A stretch of 36,755 bases of DNA from JAYTQQ01 sp043784965 (GTDB lineage Bacteria > Bdellovibrionota > Bdellovibrionia > Bdellovibrionales > JAMPXM01). Within the stretch, counting starts at the first letter, position 1, and the number at the start of each line of letters is the position of its first letter. Of the stretch, positions 1 to 6,978 are shown one piece after another. The stretch is taken from positions 1 to 36,755 of the forward strand of contig JAYVXS010000206.1 in the NCBI GenBank assembly GCA_043784965.1. The letters are read 5' to 3'. The position numbers and the translations under genes are program-made. The notes under the pieces are model-generated. The model did no database searches. It was given only the letters and a program-made list of their open reading frames with translations, and had not been told where the DNA came from.

Positions 1-165
1 TGGGATGGAATCGCTGCCTACTGCAAACCAGAAAATAAAGTGGCGCTGGGGTTCGTCGAAGGATTTAACAACAAAATCAGAGTCATTCAGAGAAGAGCAG
101 ACGGCTTGCGCGATGAAGAATACCTCAGACTGAAAATCCTGACATGTATGTTGCCGGAACTCTAA
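1..165 (+). CDS. ISL3-family transposase, C-terminal 54 residues (partial)
   Basis: The reading frame is open from base 1 and ends with TAA at 163-165. The tail contains FVEGFNNKIRVIQRRA followed by GLRDEEYLRLKIL, which is the conserved C-terminal block of DDE transposases of the ISL3 (IS204/IS1001/IS1165) group; the Glu of VEGFNNK is the last acidic residue of the catalytic triad in that family. No stop or frameshift is visible in the part present. Whether the full transposase is intact cannot be judged because the 5' part is outside the window. Confidence 0.8.
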   Translation, partial: WDGIAAYCKPENKVALGFVEGFNNKIRVIQRRADGLRDEEYLRLKILTCMLPEL

Positions 166-219
166 ACAAATTTAACCCTACAAATAGCAATTTTCTTCCC
201 CAGAAGTACGCGAAGAGCC
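1..219 (+). mobile_element. Right end of an ISL3-family insertion sequence (partial)
   Basis: The fragment holds the C-terminus of an ISL3-type transposase and about 54 bases of non-coding end. The motif GAAGAGCC at 212-219 is the complement of GGCTCTTC, which fits the GGNTCTTC start typical of ISL3-family terminal inverted repeats, so I place the element boundary at base 219. The next eight bases, ATTTTATT (220-227), are AT-rich and have the length of an ISL3 target duplication. The left end lies outside the window, so neither the inverted repeat pair nor the duplication can be confirmed here. Confidence 0.7.
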
Positions 220-420
220 ATTTTATTGACGGGGCAAATGGTGGCTACGCCATGGCGGCCATTAGATTAAAGGCCCAAGTGAAAAGGCATCAGCTGCAAA
301 CCAAAGCCACTTTTGTCAGGCTGTTTTAGTTGCAAAGTGAAGGCTAAACAGGCCAGAATTTACCGCCATAAGTTAGCTGCTAATAAGCTAGCACAAAAAT
401 AGAAGAAATTGGCATATACG

Positions 421-2943
421 CTAACCGGCCTTTCGGTAATCGCGCTCAAACTCGGAACATACTCGAAGGTATTCTTGCTCGATACGGGCAATTAAATTGG
501 TCGTAACTTCGCGATTACTTAAATCGGTTTTAAACTCCAATTCTCCGAGATATGCCGACAGAATAGTCGCGCCAAAGCTAGCTGAGCCTGACTTCATTTT
601 ATGTGCCGCTCTCTTTATACCAATGTTGTCGCCGACGCTTTGACTTGTCTTGAGAACTGCAAGTTCAGGCGGCATTTCCTCAAAAAAAGCCTGTCCGATT
701 TCCAAAATAATTGTATCGGCACCATCTGCAAGCTCTCTTAAATTAGCCATGCAAGTGGCATCTAGTGCGGCACCTTGTTCAGGTGGTGAATTAGCTATAC
801 TTTGCTTTGCAGCAGGTGCGGTCACTGATTCAACATCCAGCCATTTGCTCAACCTCACTTGCAAGTCGGCTCTGGTAAATGGTTTAGAAAGGTAGTCACT
901 CATGCCAGCATCAAGACAACGCTCTTTATCGCCCCGTATGGCGTTTGCCGTCAGTGCAATGATAGGAATATTAGCGAAGGGCGTTGATTGATCCCCACGT
1001 ATTTGGCGTGTAGCTTCATAGCCATCCATAACGAGCATTTGGCAATCCATTAGTATTAGATCGTAGCGAATCAGTTTAAGTGCTGAGATGACCTCCAAAC
1101 CACTGGTGACAACATCGGAGGTATAGCCAAGTTTTTTCAACTGAGCCACGGCGATTTTTTGGTTTGTCGTATTGTCCTCAGCAATGAGAATTCGAAAATT
1201 TTTTTTCTCAATAGTGACTGGGGCAATGGCCACTTGGTTTTCAAGTTCAAAAAATTGGTCCGATTTTTCAAGTTCTAGAGTGAACCAAAAAGTTGAACCT
1301 TTAGCCTCTTGGCTAATCACCCCGATTTCACCACCCATTAACTCAACCAGATGTTTGCAAATAGATAAGCCCAGCCCCGAACCACCGTAGCGTCTTGATA
1401 CCGAAGCATCAGCTTGAGAAAATGGCTGAAATAGTCTGGCGCGACCAGATTCAGAGAGGCCCTCTCCGGTATCGACCACCTCGAACCTAAAAGACACTCT
1501 CTTTAAGTTGTCATTTGCTAAGCTAAGGCGAATGTCGACGTTACCATTTTTGGTAAATTTAATTGCATTGCCGACTAAGTTTATTAGAATTTGTCGAATT
1601 CGACCTGAGTCGCCTAAAAAAGCTTGATGATTTAATGCTGGAAGATGAAGCGCAAATCTAAGTTCTTTGCTAGCCGCCGAGGCGTGAAAGGTTTTTTCTA
1701 AATCAAGCAGCAAGTGCGTGAGATCAAAAGCATGCATTTCAATCTCAAGCTTTCCGGACTCAACCTTTGAAAAATCTAAAATGTCGTTGATGATTGCCAA
1801 AAGAGATTCTGAACTCTCACGAATTGTAGTTGCAAAGCCTCTTTGCTCTGGTGTTAAGTCGGTTTCAAGGAGAAGGCTAGTCATGCCCATTACGCCATTC
1901 ATCGGAGTTCTAATTTCATGGCTCATATTTGCCAAAAACTCAGATTTGAGTTTGGTATGAAGAAGCGCAGCTTCACGCGCGTGGACCTGTTCATCGATTG
2001 AGTTAATGGTGACAATAATGCCGCCGATCTTTTGCTGTTCATCAAGCCACGGGTTAACGGCCCAATTTACATAGCATTTGGATCCATCAACCAAAGTAAA
2101 AATATCTTCAGATCTAGAAATTTTAGATCCAGCAAGGGCTTGCGAAAATACCTCAGACCAAAAGGATACTTGATTTGGAAAGATCTGAAAATGATTTTGG
2201 CCCTCAAGTGAGCACCCATCCTGAAGGCCGTGCAATTTTGCCCAGATATTACTATACGCATGATAGTTAGAATCCTTATCAAACATCGCCAGCGCGGTAG
2301 GCGAAGAGCTAATGACCCCTTTAAGTTGTTCGAATTGGGCGTTGGCGGCGTCTTTAGCCAAATTAGTTGCCCTCTCAGACAGATTTTTATAGTTTTCGTA
2401 AGTTGCCCCGATTAGGTAAGAAACACACCCACCAAAAAAACTGAGTAGTGATTTATAATAGACAAATTTTTCGGGCTCATTAATAGGCTGAATAAATGAA
2501 TAGTGTTCAGCAAGCAATAAAGTGCCAATGCTGAGCGCAGAAATAGTAATTCCAAAACGCGCCGTCCGCACACCACCACAGAGAAACCCAAGGATCGGAT
2601 TGAATAAGAAAAGCAACACCGCCGGCGCCCGCATTCCGCCATTGGCTAATCCTGAGAGCACTGCAATAAGCGACAAACACAAAATGATCAGGCCCCCACA
2701 AAGCGTGGCACTGACTCTTCGACGTAGTAAAAAGGGTATAGATAATAAGATGAAAGATATAAAGCTAGCCGCAAAAAGCAATTGAGGGGTTAAGCTGGAT
2801 ACTAAATGTCGCAAGATCAGAGCTGAAAGGATCAAGACCGCCAAACCAATAGATATATGTTTGGTAGCACGCTCACGAAAGAACCGGTTGTTGTCGGTCT
2901 TTTGTAACAATTTGTCGGCAGATTGACCGGTCGCTTTTTTCAA
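421..2943 (-). CDS. Membrane hybrid sensor histidine kinase (PAS-HisKA-HATPase-REC-Hpt)
   Basis: An 840-residue multi-step phosphorelay protein. Residues about 30-180 hold several hydrophobic segments forming a membrane sensor module. A PAS-like domain covers about 205-320. The HisKA motif SHEIRTPMNG has the phospho-acceptor His342. The ATPase domain shows the N box (INLVGNAIKF, about 454-463), DTGEGL (491-496) and GGSGLGLSI (520-528). A receiver domain follows with acidic pair Glu589/Asp590, phospho-acceptor Asp633 and Lys687, and then a C-terminal Hpt domain with His781 in AAHKMKSGS. All relay residues are present, so it should pass phosphate His-Asp-His to a response regulator encoded elsewhere. 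The start is a TTG at 2943 with GGAG eight bases upstream; no early in-frame ATG exists. It stands alone with no adjacent regulator. The signal it senses is unknown. Confidence 0.9.
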   Translation of the reverse strand: MKKATGQSADKLLQKTDNNRFFRERATKHISIGLAVLILSALILRHLVSSLTPQLLFAASFISFILLSIPFLLRRRVSATLCGGLIILCLSLIAVLSGLANGGMRAPAVLLFLFNPILGFLCGGVRTARFGITISALSIGTLLLAEHYSFIQPINEPEKFVYYKSLLSFFGGCVSYLIGATYENYKNLSERATNLAKDAANAQFEQLKGVISSSPTALAMFDKDSNYHAYSNIWAKLHGLQDGCSLEGQNHFQIFPNQVSFWSEVFSQALAGSKISRSEDIFTLVDGSKCYVNWAVNPWLDEQQKIGGIIVTINSIDEQVHAREAALLHTKLKSEFLANMSHEIRTPMNGVMGMTSLLLETDLTPEQRGFATTIRESSESLLAIINDILDFSKVESGKLEIEMHAFDLTHLLLDLEKTFHASAASKELRFALHLPALNHQAFLGDSGRIRQILINLVGNAIKFTKNGNVDIRLSLANDNLKRVSFRFEVVDTGEGLSESGRARLFQPFSQADASVSRRYGGSGLGLSICKHLVELMGGEIGVISQEAKGSTFWFTLELEKSDQFFELENQVAIAPVTIEKKNFRILIAEDNTTNQKIAVAQLKKLGYTSDVVTSGLEVISALKLIRYDLILMDCQMLVMDGYEATRQIRGDQSTPFANIPIIALTANAIRGDKERCLDAGMSDYLSKPFTRADLQVRLSKWLDVESVTAPAAKQSIANSPPEQGAALDATCMANLRELADGADTIILEIGQAFFEEMPPELAVLKTSQSVGDNIGIKRAAHKMKSGSASFGATILSAYLGELEFKTDLSNREVTTNLIARIEQEYLRVCSEFERDYRKAG

Positions 2944-3113
2944 GTTCCAAACTCCAAGAATTGTGATGTCTCGAGCTATTCTAATCGGTAAATTAGTTTG
3001 AAACTAAAGGCGTAGCCGGACTTTAGACCAGTGGTAAGAGGTCCTGATCAGCCGAGCTACTCTTGCATTCGCCTCTGGCGTACTTTAGCCTAAATATAAG
3101 CGAGGGAATATAA

Positions 3114-3848
3114 ATGAAAAAGGCTCAAAAAAACTGCAGCTCTCTAATACTGAAACACTTTGTATCTATCAGTCTAGTTTTTTGCAGCAGCTCAAGTTTC
3201 GCCGCCCGCTTCGGCGGTGGTGGACTCGGAGGGACGTCAGAAAAATTCCAGTTTGGGGCTGGTGTTACAACCGCTCAGCAAAGCGATATGAATAGTTGGA
3301 TGAGTGGTACAAGCCAAGTTGGAACGCAAGATCTTGGCAGTGCCTGGGAGTTTGCCCTTGGTTATTTTCATCGTATTTCGGGGACAATTTATGAAGTCGG
3401 ATTTAGACCATCGTATTTTATGCAAAGCGCCTCGGGCGGCGGGGTTTCAACATCTCTAAATGGATATTTGCTCTATCCCATTCTCAGAATTTATCCCTTA
3501 GAAAATGATTTCATTCACTTTTTTATGGAGGTTGGAATGGGCTATGGTCATTTAAGCGGAACCGCCGGAGACAGTAGCGCTTCGGCAAGCGCATCCTTTT
3601 CGGCAAGCGCATTTGGTGCAGAGGCTGGCATTGGCACTGACTTTTGCTTCACGGATAGTCATTGCTTGACGGTAGAGGGGATGGTTCGCTTTCACCCGCT
3701 CACACGTAGTATTATATCCACCAAGACGGGAACATTCTCCAACAATCTTACTGGTACCTCTAGTCATGAGTTAGAGTATAATGGCTTGGATGTACAAAAT
3801 ACATTTTCAGGCGTCATTGGACAGCTAGCCTACTCCTATAGGTTCTAA
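3114..3848 (+). CDS. Outer-membrane beta-barrel protein
   Basis: A 244-residue protein with a Sec signal peptide (positive N-terminus, hydrophobic stretch to about residue 31, SSFA cleavage region). The mature part is rich in Gly, Ser and aromatic residues in alternating patterns, and the chain ends in YSYRF with a terminal Phe, the usual beta-barrel C-terminal signal for outer-membrane insertion. A Ser/Ala-rich stretch at about residues 154-166 is encoded by an in-frame 18-base tandem duplication (3581-3614), probably in a surface loop. The start ATG follows GCGAGGG. The gene converges on the next lipoprotein gene and the two stop codons share bases 3845-3848. The specific function is unknown; it resembles small OmpA/OmpW-like barrels only in general features. 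Confidence 0.75.
   Translation: MKKAQKNCSSLILKHFVSISLVFCSSSSFAARFGGGGLGGTSEKFQFGAGVTTAQQSDMNSWMSGTSQVGTQDLGSAWEFALGYFHRISGTIYEVGFRPSYFMQSASGGGVSTSLNGYLLYPILRIYPLENDFIHFFMEVGMGYGHLSGTAGDSSASASASFSASAFGAEAGIGTDFCFTDSHCLTVEGMVRFHPLTRSIISTKTGTFSNNLTGTSSHELEYNGLDVQNTFSGVIGQLAYSYRF
3581..3614 (+). repeat. In-frame 18-bp tandem repeat inside the barrel gene
   Basis: TTCGGCAAGCGCATCCTT (3581-3598) is followed directly by a second, slightly shortened copy (3599-3614). It encodes the Ser-Ala-Ser-Ala motif of a predicted loop and keeps the reading frame. Confidence 0.8.
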
Positions 3849-4456
3849 TTTAAAGTACAGCTGAAATTTAAACGGATACTATATTTGTGGTAAAGATTAT
3901 TTTCATAACATAAAATTCGCCCACTTAACGTCTGGCCCTTTTTGTCTGTATCTATTCTCTCAAGATTGGCAACATCACAGCCGTAAGTTATCTGTGGGAG
4001 ATCCGCGAATTCACTAAAGCTAACGGGCCGAACTTTGCTTTTATACATGCGGACATGAGAATCGATAAAATCGTATTTGTTTTTGCCGGGCATGATATTT
4101 CTTGGCGAGAGTGCTTCTATCTGAACACGAAAATATTCTTTATTTAAAGTATCTGAACTTTGCCAAGCCCACATTGCTTCGAGGCGGATCAGCTTTCCAA
4201 AAGCTGAGTTTGGTACATTAACTAAACTACAAAATATTCCCGCTTCATTTTGCCCAGAAACATATGGTCCCAGATCACGCTTTCCATTTTCACGAATAGA
4301 AAAAAAACCGGGCTTGGGTTGAGAATTTGCAACTGGATTTGTTGGCGCCTCAGTCGGAGATATTGGCGCGGCACCAGGCGATGAACCATTATTTGAACAT
4401 GCTGCCAAAATCGCAAGAACCGCGAATCCGCCAAGCATCATTGCCGTAAGTTTCAT
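3845..4456 (-). CDS. Putative lipoprotein of unknown function
   Basis: A 203-residue protein starting MKLTAMMLGG with lipobox LAAC, so Cys20 would be lipidated and the protein anchored to a membrane. After it comes a Ser/Pro/Ala/Asn-rich linker (about residues 21-50) and a compact domain I do not recognise, with four further cysteines that could form disulfides in the periplasm. I chose ATG at 4456, because GAGGGG lies just upstream (complement of 4461-4466); a TTG at 4468 would place the ribosome-binding site inside the coding region. The gene overlaps the stop of the convergent barrel gene by four bases. Confidence 0.75.
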   Translation of the reverse strand: MKLTAMMLGGFAVLAILAACSNNGSSPGAAPISPTEAPTNPVANSQPKPGFFSIRENGKRDLGPYVSGQNEAGIFCSLVNVPNSAFGKLIRLEAMWAWQSSDTLNKEYFRVQIEALSPRNIMPGKNKYDFIDSHVRMYKSKVRPVSFSEFADLPQITYGCDVANLERIDTDKKGQTLSGRILCYENNLYHKYSIRLNFSCTLN

Positions 4457-4635
4457 AGAACCCCTCAATTTAAAAGCCTTTAATCGCGTGTCTAACTTAT
4501 CAAAAAATAGGCAAAAAGCCTAGTAAAAGTGCAATTTGTGAAAGGCTAGAGAAGTTTTTCAAATGTCGCTCTTAAATTTGTCCCATTCTATCAAGATAAG
4601 GTTGAAGCCTAACTCAAACCCGCCTGAATCTGTCC

Positions 4636-4695
4636 CCTCATTACCCGCCTCATTATCCACCTCAGTAACAAGCTAGATAACAAGCTAGATAACAA
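4636..4695. repeat. 12-bp-period tandem repeats, two adjacent unit types
   Basis: CCTCATTACCCG and CCTCATTATCCA (4636-4659) are followed by a partial third copy, then by two perfect copies of AACAAGCTAGAT (4667-4690) and a partial third. The whole stretch keeps a 12-base period although the unit sequence changes. Confidence 0.8.
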
Positions 4696-4801
4696 ATATG
4701 AAGTAAAAAAAGAGGTCGTATATGTAGGGCTCGAGCAGACGCCGTGTTTTAAGCTTCAAGCTATAATTTTTATAAAATCCCTATAGATGGTTTTTTTGAA
4801 G

Positions 4802-4854
4802 CGACTTTTAACACTTGGCCATTAAGCAAAAAGCCAAAAGTCGAATCTTTTGGC
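4802..4854. promoter_or_regulatory. Overlapping, mutually exclusive inverted repeats
   Basis: Arm B, GCCAAAAGTCG (4833-4843), can pair upstream with arm A (CGACTTTT at 4802-4809 plus TTGGC at 4815-4819) or downstream with arm C, CTTTTGGC (4847-4854). The B-C pair is a perfect 8-base inverted repeat with a 6-base spacer. The group lies directly upstream of a TTGACA box, so it is more likely a protein-binding site next to the promoter than an RNA switch, unless transcription starts further upstream. Confidence 0.45.
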
Positions 4855-4856
4855 AG

Positions 4857-4885
4857 TTGACACCTTAAATTGAGTTCGATCGAAT
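4857..4885 (+). promoter_or_regulatory. Likely sigma-70-type promoter for the triple-repeat protein
   Basis: A perfect -35 box TTGACA (4857-4862) is followed after 17 bases by TCGAAT (4880-4885), which matches the -10 consensus at four of six positions. Transcription would begin about 15-20 bases before the ATG at 4909, leaving just room for the GGGGG ribosome-binding site. Confidence 0.5.
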
Positions 4886-4908
4886 GAATATTACAAAAGG
4901 GGGAATTT

Positions 4909-5376
4909 ATGAAATTTTTAAAAGGCATTTTAGCTACTAGTGCAGTTGTTTTTACCGTCGGTTTTTCATTTGCAAGTGTTGTCCAAGCAGAAGAAGTGAA
5001 CTTAGAGCAAGGTGGCTCTTATCACAACTGGGGAACGGGTCAAAATGGCTATGCCTACTGTTATGAATATGCCGACAACGGCCGTGTTCTAAATGGTGGA
5101 CAAGCCCAGCCAAATTTTTATTGTGAAGTCAGACGGCCTTCGCATCACTCATGGGGTCGCGGTCAAAATGGCTATGGCTATTGTTATCAATACAGTCCAA
5201 AAAATGTTGCGATGAATGAGGGCCGCGCGCAAAGTAACTTTGAGTGCGAGCGTTTTGAACCCTCATATTACGCCTGGGGAGCGGGCAGTGATGGATATAC
5301 CCATTGCTATCAATACACTCCAAATCGATTACCGATGAATGAGGGGCAAGCTCAGCCGAACAATTATTGTCGCTAA
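4909..5376 (+). CDS. Secreted protein of three 41-residue Cys/aromatic repeats
   Basis: A 155-residue protein with a clear Sec signal peptide (MKFLKGILAT start, cleavage predicted after VVQA, residue 27). The mature chain is almost entirely three tandem repeats of exactly 41 residues, marked by Trp41, Trp82 and Trp123. Each repeat reads W-G-x-G-x-x-G-Y-x-x-C-Y-x-Y, then an N-x-G-x-A-Q motif and a second Cys; the six cysteines are at 51/72, 92/113 and 133/154, evenly spaced and suited to one disulfide per repeat. The DNA of the repeats is still similar (GGTCAAAATGGCTATG occurs in two of them), indicating duplication within the gene. A strong GGGGG site precedes the ATG. I do not recognise the family; the many Tyr, Trp and Gly residues could suit a carbohydrate- or surface-binding module, but that is conjecture. 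Confidence 0.8.
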   Translation: MKFLKGILATSAVVFTVGFSFASVVQAEEVNLEQGGSYHNWGTGQNGYAYCYEYADNGRVLNGGQAQPNFYCEVRRPSHHSWGRGQNGYGYCYQYSPKNVAMNEGRAQSNFECERFEPSYYAWGAGSDGYTHCYQYTPNRLPMNEGQAQPNNYCR

Positions 5377-5513
5377 TCAGACAATTTTTGAAGTTTATTC
5401 TCTTTAAAACCGGGGGTTAAGCCCCTGGATCATTCTCCGCGTTGGCTTCTGAATTGCTCAGTGAAACTATCAGGTCAGGGGACCGACAGTTATCAACGCC
5501 AAGCGGAGGAATC

Positions 5514-6260
5514 ATGAATTTTCAAACTATTTGCCCACAATGCTCTAAGGAGCTGACGTCTGAATTTCAAAATGGCAGTGCCATTTGCAGTTGCGGTTAT
5601 ATTCAAAACCAATCGCTTGATGGAGTTTATGCCCGCCGCGACCGCAATATGTTAAAAGTCTATACTGTCACAAGCCTTTTGATTTTGGCCTTTTATTCAC
5701 ATTTCATGAGCTGGGGAGCAGATGCCTTTCAAATACCAGTTCTAAAAGCAAGCCAACTGATGGGGCGTGCAACGCCAAAGACCTATAAGACATTGGTTGA
5801 GATTTGCACTCGGCAAAATAAATGGAGCTGCGTTCAAAGCACTTATCTCTCGTGGTACAAATCAACTGGCGATATAGAGACAATTTCAAAGCTTGCACTT
5901 TTAAGAACTCAATTGAAAGATTTCAATGGCGCGGCAAAAGCCTATGAGTCTTATTTCAATATTGGCGGTAAGGACTCAGATACAGCAATTCATTACGCCC
6001 AGATTTTAGCGAAAAATAATGACCTCGAGGGCGCCTTGAAATATCTGAATATTTCAATTCAGGCAAAAGGCTCAGAAAAACTACCTGCTCAAGCCACTGG
6101 CCAAATCATACAGATTTTGCTCAAGCAGCAAAAATTTGCTGAAGCAAGAGATCTGATTTTCAGCTTTTGGGGAACTGCAGAAAACGCAAAGGGCTACTTC
6201 AATATGGAGTACGAAGCGCTAAATAAGCAGCTTGGTCCAATGCGAGTTGCGAAACACTAA
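5514..6260 (+). CDS. Zinc-ribbon, single-pass membrane protein with TPR-like repeats
   Basis: A 248-residue protein. Residues 7-27 hold a CPxC...CxC zinc-ribbon (Cys7, Cys10, Cys25, Cys27). One hydrophobic helix at about 50-67 follows, and then a helical region (about 80-235) with A/L/Y spacing typical of tetratricopeptide repeats, for example DFNGAAKAYESYFNIGG and DLEGALKYLNISI. With the ribbon in the cytoplasm the TPR part would face the periplasm. I chose ATG 5514 because AGCGGAGGA sits six bases before it; an in-frame TTG at 5442 has no such site and adds an unconvincing leader. It is followed after 42 bases by a lipoprotein gene in the same direction. TPR domains bind partner proteins; the partner is unknown. 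Confidence 0.7.
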   Translation: MNFQTICPQCSKELTSEFQNGSAICSCGYIQNQSLDGVYARRDRNMLKVYTVTSLLILAFYSHFMSWGADAFQIPVLKASQLMGRATPKTYKTLVEICTRQNKWSCVQSTYLSWYKSTGDIETISKLALLRTQLKDFNGAAKAYESYFNIGGKDSDTAIHYAQILAKNNDLEGALKYLNISIQAKGSEKLPAQATGQIIQILLKQQKFAEARDLIFSFWGTAENAKGYFNMEYEALNKQLGPMRVAKH

Positions 6261-6302
6261 AAAAAGCACTTGCTGCTTCTTCCTCAAGAGTTATTATTGT
6301 TC

Positions 6303-6917
6303 ATGCAAAAAGCAATTTGGCTCTCAATGGTACTTTTAATCGGCTGTAGTTCTGCTGAGAAAAGATTTAACTTCGAGATCGATGCGGGCCGCTGCGAAAG
6401 TGCGCTTGAAAAAATACCTGAAAATACAATAGGCGCCAAACTGCTTTCAAAAACACAAAATGCGAGCGGCGTGGCATTGTCGTATGCAATGACCGGTGCG
6501 GCTTATACTGGTGAAGTTCTATTGGATATTGTCGGCGGCACGGTGATGCTAGTCGTGCTTTGCGCGCCGGCCGTCGCCGTCGGGGTCATTGAAGTAACAA
6601 ATCACGGTCAATTTCAAACATATGGTGACTGCATTCCGGAAAGAATAGACGCGCTTTTTGTGCCAGCTTTAGGTAAAAAAACCTTCGCGGCCTCAAAAGA
6701 TTTGCGCTGCCCTGATTTAGCTGGTCTTAGCCGCTCGATTCGCAGAGTTGCTTCTTGTTTTAGTTCAAGAAATGAGACTCATTCTTTTGACAAGGCAAGT
6801 AAAGCACTTGCGGCCCTTCAGCACTCAGAGCGTTTCTATGAATGCTTACCTGAGGATGAACAAAAGCAAATTGCCAACGATGTGAACTTGCTCAATTTGA
6901 AAAAAACCAAACTTTAA
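6303..6917 (+). CDS. Putative lipoprotein of unknown function
   Basis: A 204-residue protein that starts MQKAIWLSMV and has lipobox LIGC with Cys15. A long hydrophobic stretch near residues 60-90 may be a membrane or buried segment. The rest is mixed, with several cysteines, and matches no family I know. The ATG at 6303 gives the proper lipoprotein signal peptide, while a TTG at 6270 would put a Leu-rich run in front of it; the ribosome-binding site is weak in both cases. The gene lies 42 bases after the zinc-ribbon/TPR gene and may be in its operon. Confidence 0.65.
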   Translation: MQKAIWLSMVLLIGCSSAEKRFNFEIDAGRCESALEKIPENTIGAKLLSKTQNASGVALSYAMTGAAYTGEVLLDIVGGTVMLVVLCAPAVAVGVIEVTNHGQFQTYGDCIPERIDALFVPALGKKTFAASKDLRCPDLAGLSRSIRRVASCFSSRNETHSFDKASKALAALQHSERFYECLPEDEQKQIANDVNLLNLKKTKL

Positions 6918-6931
6918 ACGCATTTGCACAC

Positions 6932-6970
6932 TTATCAATGTGAATTATCAATGTGAATTATCAATGTGAA
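6932..6970. repeat. Three perfect tandem copies of a 13-bp unit
   Basis: TTATCAATGTGAA is repeated three times without a change (6932-6944, 6945-6957, 6958-6970). The array fills most of the 61-base gap between two convergent genes. Confidence 0.95.
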
Positions 6971-6978
6971 CTCACGTT

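Larger units (their letters stand above)
4457..4908. other. 452-base intergenic region with repeats and dyads
   Basis: No credible gene is seen here. It separates the divergent lipoprotein and triple-repeat protein genes. It contains a degenerate 12-base-period tandem array (4636-4695), a group of overlapping inverted repeats (4802-4854) and a likely promoter just before the triple-repeat gene (4857-4885), each listed separately. The rest is AT-rich and shows nothing I can assign. Confidence 0.7.

Noticed and set aside
144..329. 61-residue open frame after the transposase
   Set aside because: It begins inside the transposase coding region, crosses the IS end, and has no ribosome-binding site or recognisable features.
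5409..5430. GC-rich hairpin after the triple-repeat gene as a terminator
   Set aside because: CCGGGG and CCCCTGG can pair only with a bulge and no T run follows on either strand.
6932..6970. Tandem repeats considered as a CRISPR or iteron array
   Set aside because: Copies are directly adjacent with no spacers, units are only 13 bases, and there are no cas or replication genes nearby.
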